Shown piece by piece: positions 45,868 through 56,865 of a stretch of 64,000 bases of DNA. Under the pieces are notes generated by a model. The model was not told the DNA's origin. It made no database searches and worked only from the letters and a program-made list of their open reading frames with translations. Source of the stretch: Sanguinoderma infundibulare (taxonomy: Eukaryota > Basidiomycota > Agaricomycetes > Polyporales > Polyporaceae); contig JAVLRN010000009.1 of NCBI GenBank assembly GCA_032821775.1, positions 2,418,001 to 2,482,000 of the forward strand. Direction: 5' to 3'. A program made the position numbers and the translations under genes. The stretch's first letter is position 1; each line of letters begins with the position of its first letter.

Positions 45868-47335
45868 CAATCTTCCTTCCTTTCCGCACCGCTTGCGAAG
45901 CCAATGCCACACCCCTGTTTCCGCTCCATGCCCCAGACAAAAGAAACAATGAGGACCTGCAAGATGCATCAAAACACAGCCCAGGCACCTGGTGCAGAGG
46001 GGGGAGGTATTAGTGTGAGCATGACCACCATCCACCCAGGCAATGTGTCCTTGAAGTCTTGAAAGCCGCAGATGCCAATCTTGAGGTGTGAAGGAGGTGC
46101 CAGCATCGACAATGACACAAGAAAGACTGAGGCGGAAGCTCAGAGCCCCGGGGGGGAAGCCAGGGAGGAGGCAGGATGAAGACCTTGCAGGCTGTCAGCT
46201 CGGGTTCAGGTTTGGCCTCAGATCAACTAAGTCTGACTGATGGCAGGCATGCATTGCGGGCGGGATGGTGGCAGGATACTAGACTCGAACCAGTCATATG
46301 GAGCGCATCAGCCATCAGCAGAGATCGAAAGGGGGGCAGTGCTCTGTAACGACTGGTACAACTGGGAGGCTTTTTGGCAGGGTGGCCCGATTTGGTACCC
46401 TGTGAGAGAACATACTTAGAAAAATCCACAGATGCCCACCCAGAGAATCCGAAGCTGCACTCAAATGTGGAAGACACTCCCCTCTAAAATAAGCATGCTG
46501 GCCATGAATCCAATCGCTATAACCATGAGGTGCTTTTTATGGGGCTCCATGGGCAGGAACATGCTGTTCTGGTGTGCGCACCGATTTGCAAAGCACGGGT
46601 TGAGTGCTTCTCACTGGGCATCAGGCTTATTCAACCCTCCTTCGTACACCCATGTACAATGCCTCTGGTATGCCAGTCTGCTCTGTTCTAGCCACCTTTT
46701 ACATTCTAATGAAGAGTATTGTAGGTTTAATGATAATTGTGAGCTTATAAGCTGCCTCTTGGCCTCTGCCTATAGTGATGACACTGTCATGAGTGCATGT
46801 CTGCTGCTGGGCTGAACATCTAGGCTCGAGTACATATCTCCCCTCCCCTAGACATTGGTTACTGATGTAAAGTATTCTCTTGCTATAAGATAGTTATGAT
46901 TAGGCATTTAAGCCTTCAGGAGCCTCCCATGCCCCATCCACAGCCAGTTTTATGTGCATAACAGTCCAGACTCCTTTCCAACCAGATGATTTGTGACACC
47001 TCACCTTCAGGAAGCCATTTGACAGGCTCTATACATTGATAAAAACTGGCTCTGTGAGTTTCATATCTTCTCTCTTCACAGTCAGACCTCAATCGCTGAT
47101 TTGGGGGTCAATGTTGCTTGTGTGCACCCAGAACTTGGATTCTAGAGCCAGCGGTCCATTTTTCTCATACCTTTCTATGCTTGGGCAATTCTTATATATA
47201 TCCTGCAATATATTTTCAAGATAAGACCGGGAGTAGCGAGCAGAGTCAGTTCCCCCAATGCATCCATGCACGTTACAGATGCATCCGTACACATCACGGA
47301 TGCATCTGTGCAAGTGCCCACCCAACAGCCAATAT
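45868..47335. other. Right flank of the copia insertion, no clear gene
   Basis: The first bases after the CAATC duplication continue the interrupted sequence. On the minus strand it runs into the J-domain exon, but upstream exons cannot be recognised. A short segment at 46270-46290 resembles a tRNA T-arm. The rest (46430-47090) has only unremarkable frames. Confidence 0.35.
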
Positions 47336-47425
47336 TTCGACCAAAAGCACCCACCAGGGTTTGAATCGCCGACCTCCAGCAATCCAATAAGTGCGTTAGT
47401 CAATATAACCACTGAACTAACAGGC
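47093..47425 (-). repeat. tRNA-related sequence, possible SINE
   Basis: On the minus strand, positions 47425 to about 47345 resemble a tRNA: GGCCTGTTAGTTCAGTGG (A-box-like D arm), an anticodon-arm-like ACTAACGCACTTATTGGAT, and a B-box-like CGATTCAAACCC. It is too diverged in the acceptor stem to be a working tRNA. The 3' continuation contains a small palindrome around GATGCATC. A tRNA pseudogene or a tRNA-derived SINE fits. Confidence 0.4.
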
Positions 47426-47892
47426 CTTTACACACATCTTTAGCAATCAATCTATATGGTAAAAGTCAGCCACCCAAGCCCGCACTTGCACTTTGGCCGT
47501 GTTCCTTCCCAATAGGGAAGGTCACTATGAAGCATATGTTCTTGCAGTTGTTCTGAAGTCAATACTGATCCGATTTCGTTCGTTTTAGGCTTGTTTTGTT
47601 CGCTTTTTTAAGGCGTTTTCAACGCATCCAACATCATATTACTACATGAGCTATTGACTGCGCTATCAGGTATACAATGGTCGCCTCAAGCAGGTAAAGA
47701 ATGCTATATATCTCGATGGCTTCTCCACGTATCTATTCGTGCAAGGGCTCGTTGGAACCGCATTCGTAATGCGGTTCTAACGAGCTCTTGACCGTACGGA
47801 TCCGTCGATCCGTTCCCGAGATAAGCTGACCCTCTCCTCCTGCCAGGAAGACAGGTAGGCGCCGCAAGATGGTACCGCGCCTGAGAGCCTCG

Positions 47893-48870
47893 AGATGACA
47901 TGGGGCAGCTCGTGGTCCTCAAAGACATACGAGCTCCCTGGCAATGAACACAGTTCATGCCACCTAGGTTGTGTTAGTAGTGAAGCAGATGTTTGCGCAC
48001 CGTTATCTAGTCCTGCTCGAACTCCGATTTCCAATTCATTGGACCTCCGTCGCGTAATCCAGAAAGAAGGCTTTGATGAAGAGCGACGCGAGCTTGAGGG
48101 ACGTCTTGAACGGGTTCTGCAACACCTTCTCGAGGGTCTGCGGAGGGTACAGGGCAAATAGCCGCCCCAGGAGCTCGTCGGCGGCGACTGCGGCTGATGC
48201 GGTGTGCTAGTGGCAGTCGGGCTGTGGGGCAAGGGCGGAGTCGGTGACAGCGCTGCGTCGAATTGAATCCAGGCCCGGAGTGTACGGACGCCGCATGCTG
48301 CCAGAGTTGGGAGGTGGTGTCTGCAATAGAGAAGGAAGCAGGAATCGACGCGTGGTCCCGAAGCAGAGCCGCCAAGAGGTGCTTGAGGAGGAAGTGGCCG
48401 ATGGGGAAGGATGGAGAACGGCTAAGTGTTCGTTGCAATATCGCCTGGCATCTATGTCCACCATTTCGAGCACAGCCACTAACCGGACCGCAGGATGTCT
48501 AACTCGCATGGCTGCCATGTGCTTGGTGGCTGGAGGCACCAGCCATCAAGCACGTGGCTTCCACGCGAAAGACGTGTGCTTGTGGCTGCATGTCGAGTCA
48601 GCCTGGATGACTCGACTTGTCATCATCGTCGTCCATATCGACCTTCCTCTGCTCACTGTGCACCCCGCTGTCTTCCCCATCCCTATACAACATTTAAGCG
48701 ACCGCGACAAGACCGTTTCCTGGAACCGAGAACTCTTAGGTATTCGTTCTCTTTCGTAGCTACTGTACTGCGCTGGAGACCGTCTTCGAAGACCTCTCCA
48801 GTTGCGGTTCCCGCAAATGACGTAGTCATTTCGGGCGTCCCCTCCTCCATATCCGCCGTACCGTTGTCAC
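47893..48870. repeat. Segmental repeat R, left copy
   Basis: Two blocks recur in the same order at 55.5-56.6 kb. One is 47893-48040 (GCAGCTCGTGGTCCTCAAAG to CCAATTCATT). The other is 48456-48870, which includes CATGGCTGCCATGTGCTTGG and ends with a near-palindrome GTCTTCGAAGAC and CGGTTCCCGCAAATGACG. The sequence between the blocks is not shared. On the minus strand the intervening part holds a frame (LEKVLQNPFKTSLKLASLFI) of unknown identity. Confidence 0.65.
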
Positions 48871-49008
48871 CACTCCTCAGACCGAGTTTCCACGGTGGAT
48901 GGGAAGACGCTGCAGGCATTGTACGACGGTGAGTGCATGGTTTGTGATTTCACATCCTCACCGCGCGTTCGAACGCTCCCCAACTCAGGCATCCGTTCCT
49001 CGGTAGCC

Positions 49009-49740
49009 ATGGAGCTCGTCTCCCTCATCACCTTCTTCAACGCTTACCTCCATTCCCTGCTTGCCCCTTCTTCCACCCTGACCCTCAAGTCCCCCACCCG
49101 CGTCCTCCCAAACGCCCCGTCGCTCAGCCTAATGCACCCTCCTATGCTCCGAGCCGCCGCGTTCGTCATGCACTACCTCAACTGCTCCCTCATGTCACCC
49201 ATGTGCACACCCTCCCGCTCCCAAGTCGCACCTTCTGGTCTTCCTCTCTGCCGTCTTCATCAATACCATCAATGGCTCCCTCATGGGCGCCTACCTCTCC
49301 TCGCCTGCTGCCCAAACCCTCCTGAGCGATGGCTTCGCGCGCCCGCATTCTGGGTTGGGCTTGCCCTGTGTGCCCTCGGCTTCGCAGGCAATGTCGCGCA
49401 CGATGAGATCCTGCTCGACATCCGACGCAACGCCAAGGTCAAGGGCAAAGCCCCCTCAACCGACAACAAAGGTCAGAGGCAAAGCTCCCTCAACCGACGA
49501 CGCAGCACTACGCGATCCTGCACGGCCTCCTCTACCGCATCGTCTCGTACTGCAACTACTTATGCGAGTGGGCAGAATGGCTCGGGTTTGCGCTCGCTGC
49601 GAGCCCCGCGCCATTGTTCGCGTCCATCTGCGCGTTCGTCGCGACAGTCACGCCACCCTGGCTCTTCTTCAATGAGGTCTGGTTCATGCTCCCCCGGGCG
49701 TCAACAGCTACGTGCGTACACGCGTTTTGTGGGTGGCTAT
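49009..49740 (+). pseudogene. Steroid 5-alpha-reductase-family pseudogene
   Basis: The body reads as three frames: HYLNCSLMSPMCTPSRS, then FINTINGSLMGAYLSSPAAQ, then FWVGLALCALGFAGNVAHDE with ILLDIRRNAK, and finally LYRIVSYCNYLCEWAEWLGF and TPPWLFFNEVWFMLPRA. These are the membrane segments and the C-terminal NxxCEWxEWxGF block of 3-oxo-5-alpha-steroid 4-dehydrogenase-like reductases, ER enzymes that reduce steroid or enoyl double bonds. Frameshifts occur near 49225, near 49345 and inside a KGKAPSTD repeat (49441-49500). The segment between INFN-type helix and CNY has gained that repeat. Not functional. Confidence 0.75.
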
Positions 49741-50186
49741 CGCATCGTGCTCACTTGTCTATATCCAGAACGGCGTCATTGCCCTCGGCCGCATCCCCGT
49801 CACTCTCTAATCGCACGCATCGTGCACGAACAATGCCGCACAAGGCCCCCGAGAGAATCAGGGATATCGGTGAGTATCGTCCCATGCGGCCCGCCGCGTT
49901 CTCGCTCTACGCATTCTTCTGACCATTTTCACCCGCTTCTATCCCCCAGGTTAGCTCAGTTTGGTTGATTGATACTAGTATCAAGTTGGTGCTTTGATTT
50001 GGGTTCAGAGAGAGAGGGGACAGGCCCCGAGCATATTGCCACATACTACCACAAATATATGCTGCACGCTGCACGATTGAAACTCCTCTTCAGAGTCATA
50101 GCCGGAGTCCTCCAACGCCCGTCAACCCCATGTTTACACGCCCCATCTGTTCCAAGTAGTGTTGCGTGAAACGGCCGTCCGTGATG

Positions 50187-50604
50187 AGGTACTTGAGCGT
50201 CAGGTACACCCGCTTGACGAAGTCGATCGTCGGCTGGATGTCAGACTCGATGATGCCGAACCTGCCCGGGAGGAGCAGCACGTCAAGGTCGGCGACGCTC
50301 TCGTAGGTGTGCGTCGGGACGAGGTGGACGCCGAAGTTTGAGCCCTTCTTGTGCCACGCCGGGTTGTTCGTCCTGGAGTAGACCGGGTCGAGCGTGGTGG
50401 CGACGACATAGAGGTCGATCTTGTGGTCGGTGCAGAGGGCGAAGAGGGCCTCGAGGTGCCCGAAGGTGTCGAGCCGGAGAAGATGGCGATGCCGATCTTC
50501 GAGATGGAGTCGGCTGTGATGGCATTGAGGTTAGTGGAATCGTCACGTGTGTCGTTTGGATGATACGCACGGCCGGCTAGTTCGGAGCTCATTGTTGATT
50601 TCAT
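50187..50604 (-). pseudogene. N-terminal half of a DJ-1/PfpI-family gene, frameshifted
   Basis: A start at 50604 or 50592 (MSSELAG), one intron with good sites, then SISKIGIAIFSG. After a one-base loss the frame continues DTFGHLEALFALCTDHKIDL, PVYSRTNNPAWHKKGSNFGV, HTYESVADLDVLLLPGRFGI and IDFVKRVYLTLKYLIT, where homology stops. It overlaps the 34.3-kb fragment by about 45 residues, and between them the two cover the whole gene. The Asn/Trp-rich segment before HTYE is typical of fungal members. Confidence 0.8.
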
Positions 50605-50605
50605 A

Positions 50606-50764
50606 GGGCAAAGCCCCCTCAACCGACGACGACGCAAACAAAGCCCAAGGGCAAAGTTCCGTCAACCGACAACGACGCAAACAAAGCCCAACGGCAAAGC
50701 CCCCTCAACCGATGACGACGCAAACAAAGCTCAAGGGCACAGCCCCCTCAACTGATACAAATGC
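50606..50764. repeat. 43-bp minisatellite related to the 5-alpha-reductase insert
   Basis: Three and a half copies of a 43-bp unit (GGGCAAAGCCCCCTCAACCG, then ACGACGACGCAAACAAAGCC). The same core occurs twice in the pseudogene at 49441-49500. In one frame it encodes GKAPSTDDDANKAQ-type repeats, but the unit length is not a multiple of three, so each copy shifts frame. Confidence 0.8.
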
Positions 50765-50841
50765 AGTAGGACATCACAGCAGCTGGAGCTGAGCCACTAC
50801 CAGTGCTCGAGTCGACGACAGCCGGCTGGGAATTACTGTGA

Positions 50842-52221
50842 TTATCGTGAGTGGGTACAGTGTGCCGTGGTACAATGGAGATTCCAATAACGGTGTCCTC
50901 TCATTACTATATGCAACGGCGTTATGGATAGGCTACTCGATATGACACAGAGGGAGGATTGCCTGCCGATAGCCCGGGATAGTATCATCGTGTATGAACA
51001 AAAAGCAGGATGGGCAAAGTACGAGTACAACAACGACAACAGATGAGACGAGACGTAACTAATGCAATTGTCCATGATGACGATGTAACAACATGCACAT
51101 GGGAGTCGAGGGAATATATGGCAGAAGGGCGTCATGGCAAACAGCTTGACACCCGTGCAACGCTGCCGGCGACCCGGCGATACGTTCCAAATTTCGAGCA
51201 AGTAAGTCAGCGATAAGCTAGGTCTGCATCGGGGCGGCGATATACTCACGCGAATGGAGAAGACGATGTACAATGCCTCGTCGCTCCGTGGTGTCTTCAC
51301 ACGCTCGATTGAGTCCATCCGGAGCTCGTACCTGGACAAGCCAGCGTACAAATGGACGGAATACACCGGGATCGCCGAGCCATTGACGTCGAATGGCTCG
51401 ATAGTCGTGCCCACAGTATAGCGATTGAACGGGTACCACGCCGACACCGAATGCTGCCATCGCTGGGCTAAAGATTGGCGCATCGAAATCCAAGTGAAGC
51501 TGTGAGTGGTGTCAGACATCTCTTGCGGCGTGAAGCCGCAGCGTCCCCTTTCAACGCAGTTCAGAATCGTCACTGTGCGACGCTTACTGGATCGGTGACA
51601 GGCCGTCTGCGCTCAGAATAACGTCGGATGCATTCCACGCATAAGTGGGGTTACTATATGCAGAGTCAGTGTGAAACTAGATCCAATAAAGACATCCACG
51701 TACTAGTCAGTGCGGACACTAAACGACTCAGGCAGTTGCCCGCAAGTTATGTTTGGGAAAGCCAAGCTCAGCTCCGAATCCATCGTACCTCCCAGCTCAG
51801 GGTTAGACTTCCTGATGGTGTTGGTCGGACCACATCCCGTCGGCCACCAGTTCAGCGAGAGCGACGATGAAGACAAGTCGATACTGGTTGGTGCCAGCAC
51901 CAGCGCGATCTTTCGAGACGCACATATCAGCAATCAGGCGCAAGCACGAATACGGATAAACATTGCTCTCTCCCTTACCCCCGGTGACGCAGACCTGGAG
52001 TCATTGGCCATTAAGAGCGCTTGGGCGCCGCTCATTATGGGGATCATACTGCCGAACAATAAATCCACGTCGGAGATGAGCACGGTCGCACTGATTGCGC
52101 CCAGGAATACCGTCGCGAGTGCGCATGCAACTAGACGTGGATGTTCAGGAAGCGAGGTGAGAAGCCCAGGCTTTCGCCGGAGAAGGGAAACTGTTTGAGA
52201 TTTGTCTGAATGTTCGCCCAA
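50842..52221 (-). CDS. Putative membrane protein, possibly DUF4436 family
   Basis: Exon-like frames in order: an N-terminal membrane helix (LVACALATVFLGAISATVLI, about 52130), a segment ALVLAPTSIDLSSSSLSLNW with NPELGG near 51850, a middle block RGRCGFTPQEMSDTTHSFTW with WYPFNRYTVGTTIEPFD (about 51470-51400), and after an apparent intron a hydrophobic C-terminus. The YPFNRY-like motif and the helix-ectodomain-helices layout recall the fungal DUF4436 family; this is tentative. Introns with GT...AG are visible near 51930, 51680 and 51230. The start codon is not resolved: the frame at 52221 opens with TTG and must have an upstream exon or a later Met. Confidence 0.5.
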
Positions 52222-52526
52222 ACTTGACGTTTCGGCCCGCGTTCCGAGGCCAACAAAATGTGACAGACAATGTCACGTTCTACTGAACGCAAAATGTTGA
52301 CAGTTTAAGTGAACACTTTAGAGCGACTATGTTGTTGAGTTTTCCGCTATGTAGAATGTCAATAAAATTTCGAGTTTTCATGAACATTTTCCCTTGAGCA
52401 CGCGGGTGGATTATCGGACAGAACATATATCAAGCAATCACATTATAGGTATTCACAGCAGCGGGACGAGTACAGACGTGCATCAAGAACTTAGGGTGCG
52501 GCAACCGCAACAACAGAATGACTCCA

Positions 52527-53171
52527 CTAGATGAAAATGTCCGAGTTGATCCAAGTCTCGAACGCCTCGTCCGACTCGAACTGGTAGGCCAGGTTGTCCT
52601 CAAAGAACACGGGGATCTCGCGGAACGTCGAGACCGTCCAGCCGTAGAGCTCGCGGACGTGGTCCGTGATGCTGCACAAACACGCGGTTAGTATTGCACA
52701 CGAAAGACGAGGGAGAAAGAGGGGGATACTCACTAGAACACGTCGCGCGAGCCAAAGTCGTCGGTGATCGGCCATTTCAAGTAGAGCGCGTGCTTGCGCT
52801 CATTGAGGCTTTCGCCCGGGCCGATGAGCCAAAAGGCCGCGTTCGGCTCATCCTCGACGAGGCGGAAGCCAATGGCAGCCATGCCCTGAAAGCGAGTTAG
52901 TGGGGCCACGAATGGAGGCTAGATGCTGGAGCACGCACCGCGAGGAAGTCGCGCACGGACAGGTTGAGCCGCGCCAACCCTTCACCTCCGAGGACACTCA
53001 TTATGGGCTGCAGGGCATAAGTACTCGAATAGTGGGCATAAAGGCAGTACATACCACGAATTTGGACGTGTGCAGCGCGATAATGGGCTTCAGAGTGGAA
53101 CGCGTCTCACGGCGAAAGACAGTGAACAGGGAGAGGAGAGAGAGAACCTGGGAAAGCTTGTTGCAAAGCAT
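52527..53171 (-). CDS. Small four-exon protein of unknown function
   Basis: Exons 53171-53055, 53007-52939, 52885-52734 and 52671-52527 join in frame to 160 aa. Landmarks are LKPIIALHTSKFV, MSVLGGEGLARLNLSVRDFL, FWLIGPGESLNERKHALYLK and the end FESDEAFETWINSDIFI. All six splice sites are canonical and phases agree, so the gene is probably real. It has no signal peptide or membrane helix, and I recognise no family. Neighbour of the putative membrane protein on the same strand. Confidence 0.72.
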
Positions 53172-54912
53172 ATTCGAATGGGGGGAGGTCTGAAGAGAAT
53201 GGATGGTGGTGGTGGAGCAGGAAGAGGCAGAGGAGTGAGTGGGTGCCGCCTAGGAACTTTGCTGGCGGGCGCAAGAGAGTTGGGCCCAGGATTGAGGGTG
53301 GTGATCGTGAGAGATCAAGACTTGTTGACTGCTATGTTTCCTTATGTCACAGCGCTGGTATATACAGCAGCAGGCACTCATGGAATTCAAGACAATGCAA
53401 TATATAGAGTACCAGTTGTGTTGCAACAGTCTATGTCCATGTTTGATCGCTGTGCAGACATATGCCTGTTTTAGAAGCAATGTCGGCAGAATACGACATA
53501 TCGCGAACGGCGTTGAAACGGTAATGCTACCCTGTGATCGCGTCAGCCCTGTCCCTCAGAAGTACGAGTACGACACGTCGAGGGTGCGGGCAGTGGCGTT
53601 GTAACGCGCACGCGGACGCTATGGATATGTCGAGCGGTATGTCAGCCAAATCGGACATATCGCGGTCGCGGGTAGGTAGACTTACGTACTGTTCGTTTAT
53701 GGCTGTCGTAGCCTTCGAATCGTCTGCTTGATGTAATTTGTGCTGTGAAAGGAGTCGTCAGTGGAGAGAGACTTCGAGAGGTGGGCGCCGTCGTGGCCAT
53801 TCGACATGGACACTCACGGCGCCTAACCATGAGCGCCTGGTCTTTCGCGACTGCGGCGAATGCACGGCACCTCCGTGGTCGGAAACGCCTTGGCAAAGTT
53901 GCGGGAGCTGTTGGGAGGACATGACTAGCGAATATGGCAAGTGTGCAAGAACATCGTCATGGGAGATGACAGGGCAGGTGCAGAGGAGATGGGAGGGCAG
54001 AGAGAACAAGTATCAGTGTCGGAACGAGGGCAAGGGGAAAGTTCAAACCGCGGGGTCTTTGTAGGTCCCATCGTATAGGAAGTGAAGAGCGCCGGGAAGC
54101 GTAAGGTGTCAGGGTAGGGAGCGACTGGTGACAAGTTATACTTGTCCAGGGTCTATGCGACAGGAGTTGCTACCAGCGCCACTCAAGCGTCAACGCCGAA
54201 GAGCTTGACGCTTTCTTTGTCTCCCTCCTTATGCCTGTCAAATATCCCTTTTGCGTTCCAGTATGCTCCGGACGCTCTGTAGTTATTGTATTGACTAGTA
54301 TATAGTTTCTGGCTCGAAATCTCTCCCCCTCACCTCCTGTCTCACCCGCTCGCTTGAAAGTCGTCTTCGAGCTTCTCTTTTTGCACCCTCTGATCCGCTA
54401 TCCCTCTTATATTAATTTGTTTGTAGCTACTACTCATGTACACTCGCCTCCGTTGGCTTGAGCTCGGCCCCCTTCCCGGTCGCGCGAGAGAGCGGTAGTG
54501 ACGCGGTTCGGCCCGGAGTCCTGTCCCGCGCTGGCTCCTCGCGCGCGACGCAATCCCAGACCTTTCCACCCTGCCCAACGCATGCATGCACAGATCCCTC
54601 AACCGACGGCGGCTGGACCGTCCGCCACTGCACATGGGGACGAGAGGACATTGCACGCATATGGGGTCATTCGGATCATCGCAGCCGGGAGACAAGATCT
54701 CAACGCCACTCTCGAATCATCTTGTCGTGTCACGGTCGTCAGTTGGACGTGCTCCTCCAACGCACGCCGGGTTTGTGACTTCGAAATCAGGGCGACAATC
54801 CACTATTTCTGAACCACGCTTTCACTGAAACGATTCACAAGGAATCACGTGCTAAACAAACTGCGATGACGACTAGAGAGCTACAAGGATGTTCGGAGCC
54901 ACCGCTACTTGG
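53172..54912. other. No confident gene
   Basis: Several frames on both strands around 53640-54130 and 54340-54830 are open for 60-110 codons, but none chains across splice sites or resembles a family. Two nearly repeated ATATGTCGAGCG- and GACATATCGCGG-type motifs (53620-53670) are the only local pattern. Confidence 0.35.
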
Positions 54913-55365
54913 TCACCGGTCACGATTGGATAGGGATGCAACAGATATTGACAAGTCCACCCTGGACAGGCGCGTCTGTGAGCATACTTCCCAACTACCG
55001 AACGAAAACAAGACACACGTGGGACTGGTTTTCGCAACAGCCTGGAGACGCTGCCCAGACACTTCCCTCGTAGGGGTCGCAGCTGATACCCAAGAGGCCC
55101 TGGGTCTGCGGACCTTCAAGGAGAACATGTGAGGAGATTGAGGAGCAGGCTGTCCGCGGGGGAGTCGACTTGATAAGATGTAGCGGTCAGGGGTGAGCGG
55201 GGTGACTTGTGAGCCCATAAAACAACGTACGACAGTGGTATCTTTGCAGCAATGGATGGAACCGGTGCTGCAGGTGAACGAACCGCGGAGGTGGTGGTGG
55301 CTGAATACGGTGGTCGAGATGACAGCGGAAGCAAGGCCGATGACGAAAAGAAGACGGGAAAACAT
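54913..55365 (-). CDS. Hydrophobin-like gene, possibly decayed
   Basis: The ATG at 55365 starts a good signal peptide (MFSRLLFVIGLASAVIS) followed by FTCSTGSIHCCKDTT, matching the C-x6-CC opening of class I hydrophobins. Downstream, in another exon or frame, are GLLGISCDPYEG, SPGCCENQ and GGLVNICCIPI, the C4, C6-C7 and C8 regions. Hydrophobins are small secreted proteins that coat aerial hyphae. The fifth Cys is not seen in the expected place and a stop lies after CCENQSH unless a very short intron is used, so this is either mis-spliced by my reading or a pseudogene. Confidence 0.6.
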   Translation of the reverse strand: MFSRLLFVIGLASAVISTTVFSHHHLRGSFTCSTGSIHCCKDTTVVRCFMGSQVTPLTPDRYILSSRLPRGQPAPQSPHMFSLKVRRPRASWVSAATPTREVSGQRLQAVAKTSPTCVLFSFGSWEVCSQTRLSRVDLSISVASLSNRDR

Positions 55366-55542
55366 GGTGGCGGGTGTGGTGGTAGCATAGCGTACACTTG
55401 TACAAGGGAGCGACGAGAGCGAGAGAGCAAAGAGCGGACATTGGCGACGTCAAGGACTGCCGTTGTCCTGCCCACTTAGGACTGCCGAGCTTTTATTCTT
55501 TGTAGGGGACGAACGGCAAGGTGCCAAGCATGAGAGCTTTGG

Positions 55543-56590
55543 GATGACATTGGGCAGCTCGTGGTCCTCAAAGACATACGAGCTCTCAAGCGATGAACAC
55601 AGTTCACGCCACCTACATTGTGTTAGTAGTGATGACATTGGGCAGCTCGTGGTCCTCAAAGACATACAAGCGCCCTGGCAGTGAACACAGTTCACGCCGC
55701 CTACGTGGTGTTAGTAGTGAACCAGAAATGTGCGCACCGTTATCAACACCTAGAACTCCGAATTCCAATTCATTCCGGATCCCACCCTTTGCGACCGCCT
55801 TCGCAAAGGGCACGCAGAGGCCGGTGTTGAGGACGAGGACGGCGTCGAAGAGCGCGAGGGTGAGCCCATCACAGATGAATGGAATGCTTACCACACTTGA
55901 GGTGCACGTCATACCTGTCTGGGGGTAGTGAGTTCGCTTGCCGGGTGAGGGGGAGTACTGACAGAATGTGTAGCCCACGCTGAGACCGAGGCCAAGGGCC
56001 GTGGAGAGGTTGAGCCAGAAGCGCATTCCGAGCTTTCCGGTGGTAGGTACGATGGTGGAGATTTGTGGTGCGGAGGGGACGACGACGAGGGCGAGGGTAA
56101 AGTCGGAAGGAGAGGAGAGAGGACGAAGCGGCCGACGGCGGAGAATGGAGAACAGCTAAGTTCGGGCAAAATCGCCCAGTGTCTATGTCCACCATTTCGA
56201 GCACAGCCACCAACCGGACCGTGGGACGTCTAACTCGCATGGCTGCCATGTGCTTGGTGGCTGGTGCCTCCAGCCACCCAGCACGTGGCTGTCCACGCGA
56301 AAGACATGTGCTTGTGGCTGCATGTCGAGTCAGCCTGGACGACTTGACTGTCGGCAATCGTCGTCCATATCAGCCCTCCTCTGCTCACTGTGCACTCCGC
56401 TGTCTTCCGCATCCCCATACGACGTTCAAGCGGCTGCAAGATCCTTTCCTCGACTCAAGACGTCAAAGGTATACATTCACTTTCATAGCTACTGCACCAC
56501 GCTGGAGACCGTCTTCGAAGACCTCTCCAGTTGCGGTTCCCGCAAATGACGTAGTCATTTCGGGCGTCCCCTCCCCTATACGTTTTTACA
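55543..56590. repeat. Segmental repeat R, right copy, with internal tandem duplication
   Basis: Matches 47893-48870 in block order. The first block is present twice in tandem (55543-55628 and 55631-55780). The second block spans about 56180-56590. The near-palindrome that ends it, GTCTTCGAAGAC with CGGTTCCCGCAAA, recurs once more at 56735-56790. Confidence 0.65.
55915..56100 (-). pseudogene. Cytochrome c oxidase subunit VIIa/Cox9-like fragment
   Basis: The minus strand reads APQISTIVPTTGKLGMRFWL, then NLSTALGLGLSVGYTF and, across an intron, WYDVHLKC. The pattern (P-x-TGKL-xxRF, a single membrane helix with STALGLG, then YxFWYxxHL) resembles the small inner-membrane subunit VIIa of complex IV. 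It lies between the two blocks of repeat R and lacks a start and the C-terminal charged tail. Identification is moderate. Confidence 0.5.
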
Positions 56591-56865
56591 TGCCAATCGG
56601 TGCATATCGATCTGTTGTTGTTGTTACAGTACTGTTTGTTTGCTCCTCCACCGTCGATTTCCCCGGATTCAGTTTTACTTCGCCTGTCTTTCGAACAAAG
56701 TCGTGTAAGCCATCCTCTCATAGTTATTTCACTGCGCTGGAGTCCGTCTTTGAAGACCTCTCCAGTGCGGTTCCCGCAAACGACTGCGTCATTTGCGGGG
56801 GATCCCAATCGCCTATGTAGCTAAAGTACTCGATCACCAGACGTCATCACAATTCTGTGCCCGGC

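Noticed and set aside
46260..46410. tRNA T-arm-like sequence (GGTTCGAGT on the minus strand)
   Set aside because: The T stem pairs, but no D arm, anticodon arm or acceptor stem could be fitted around it.
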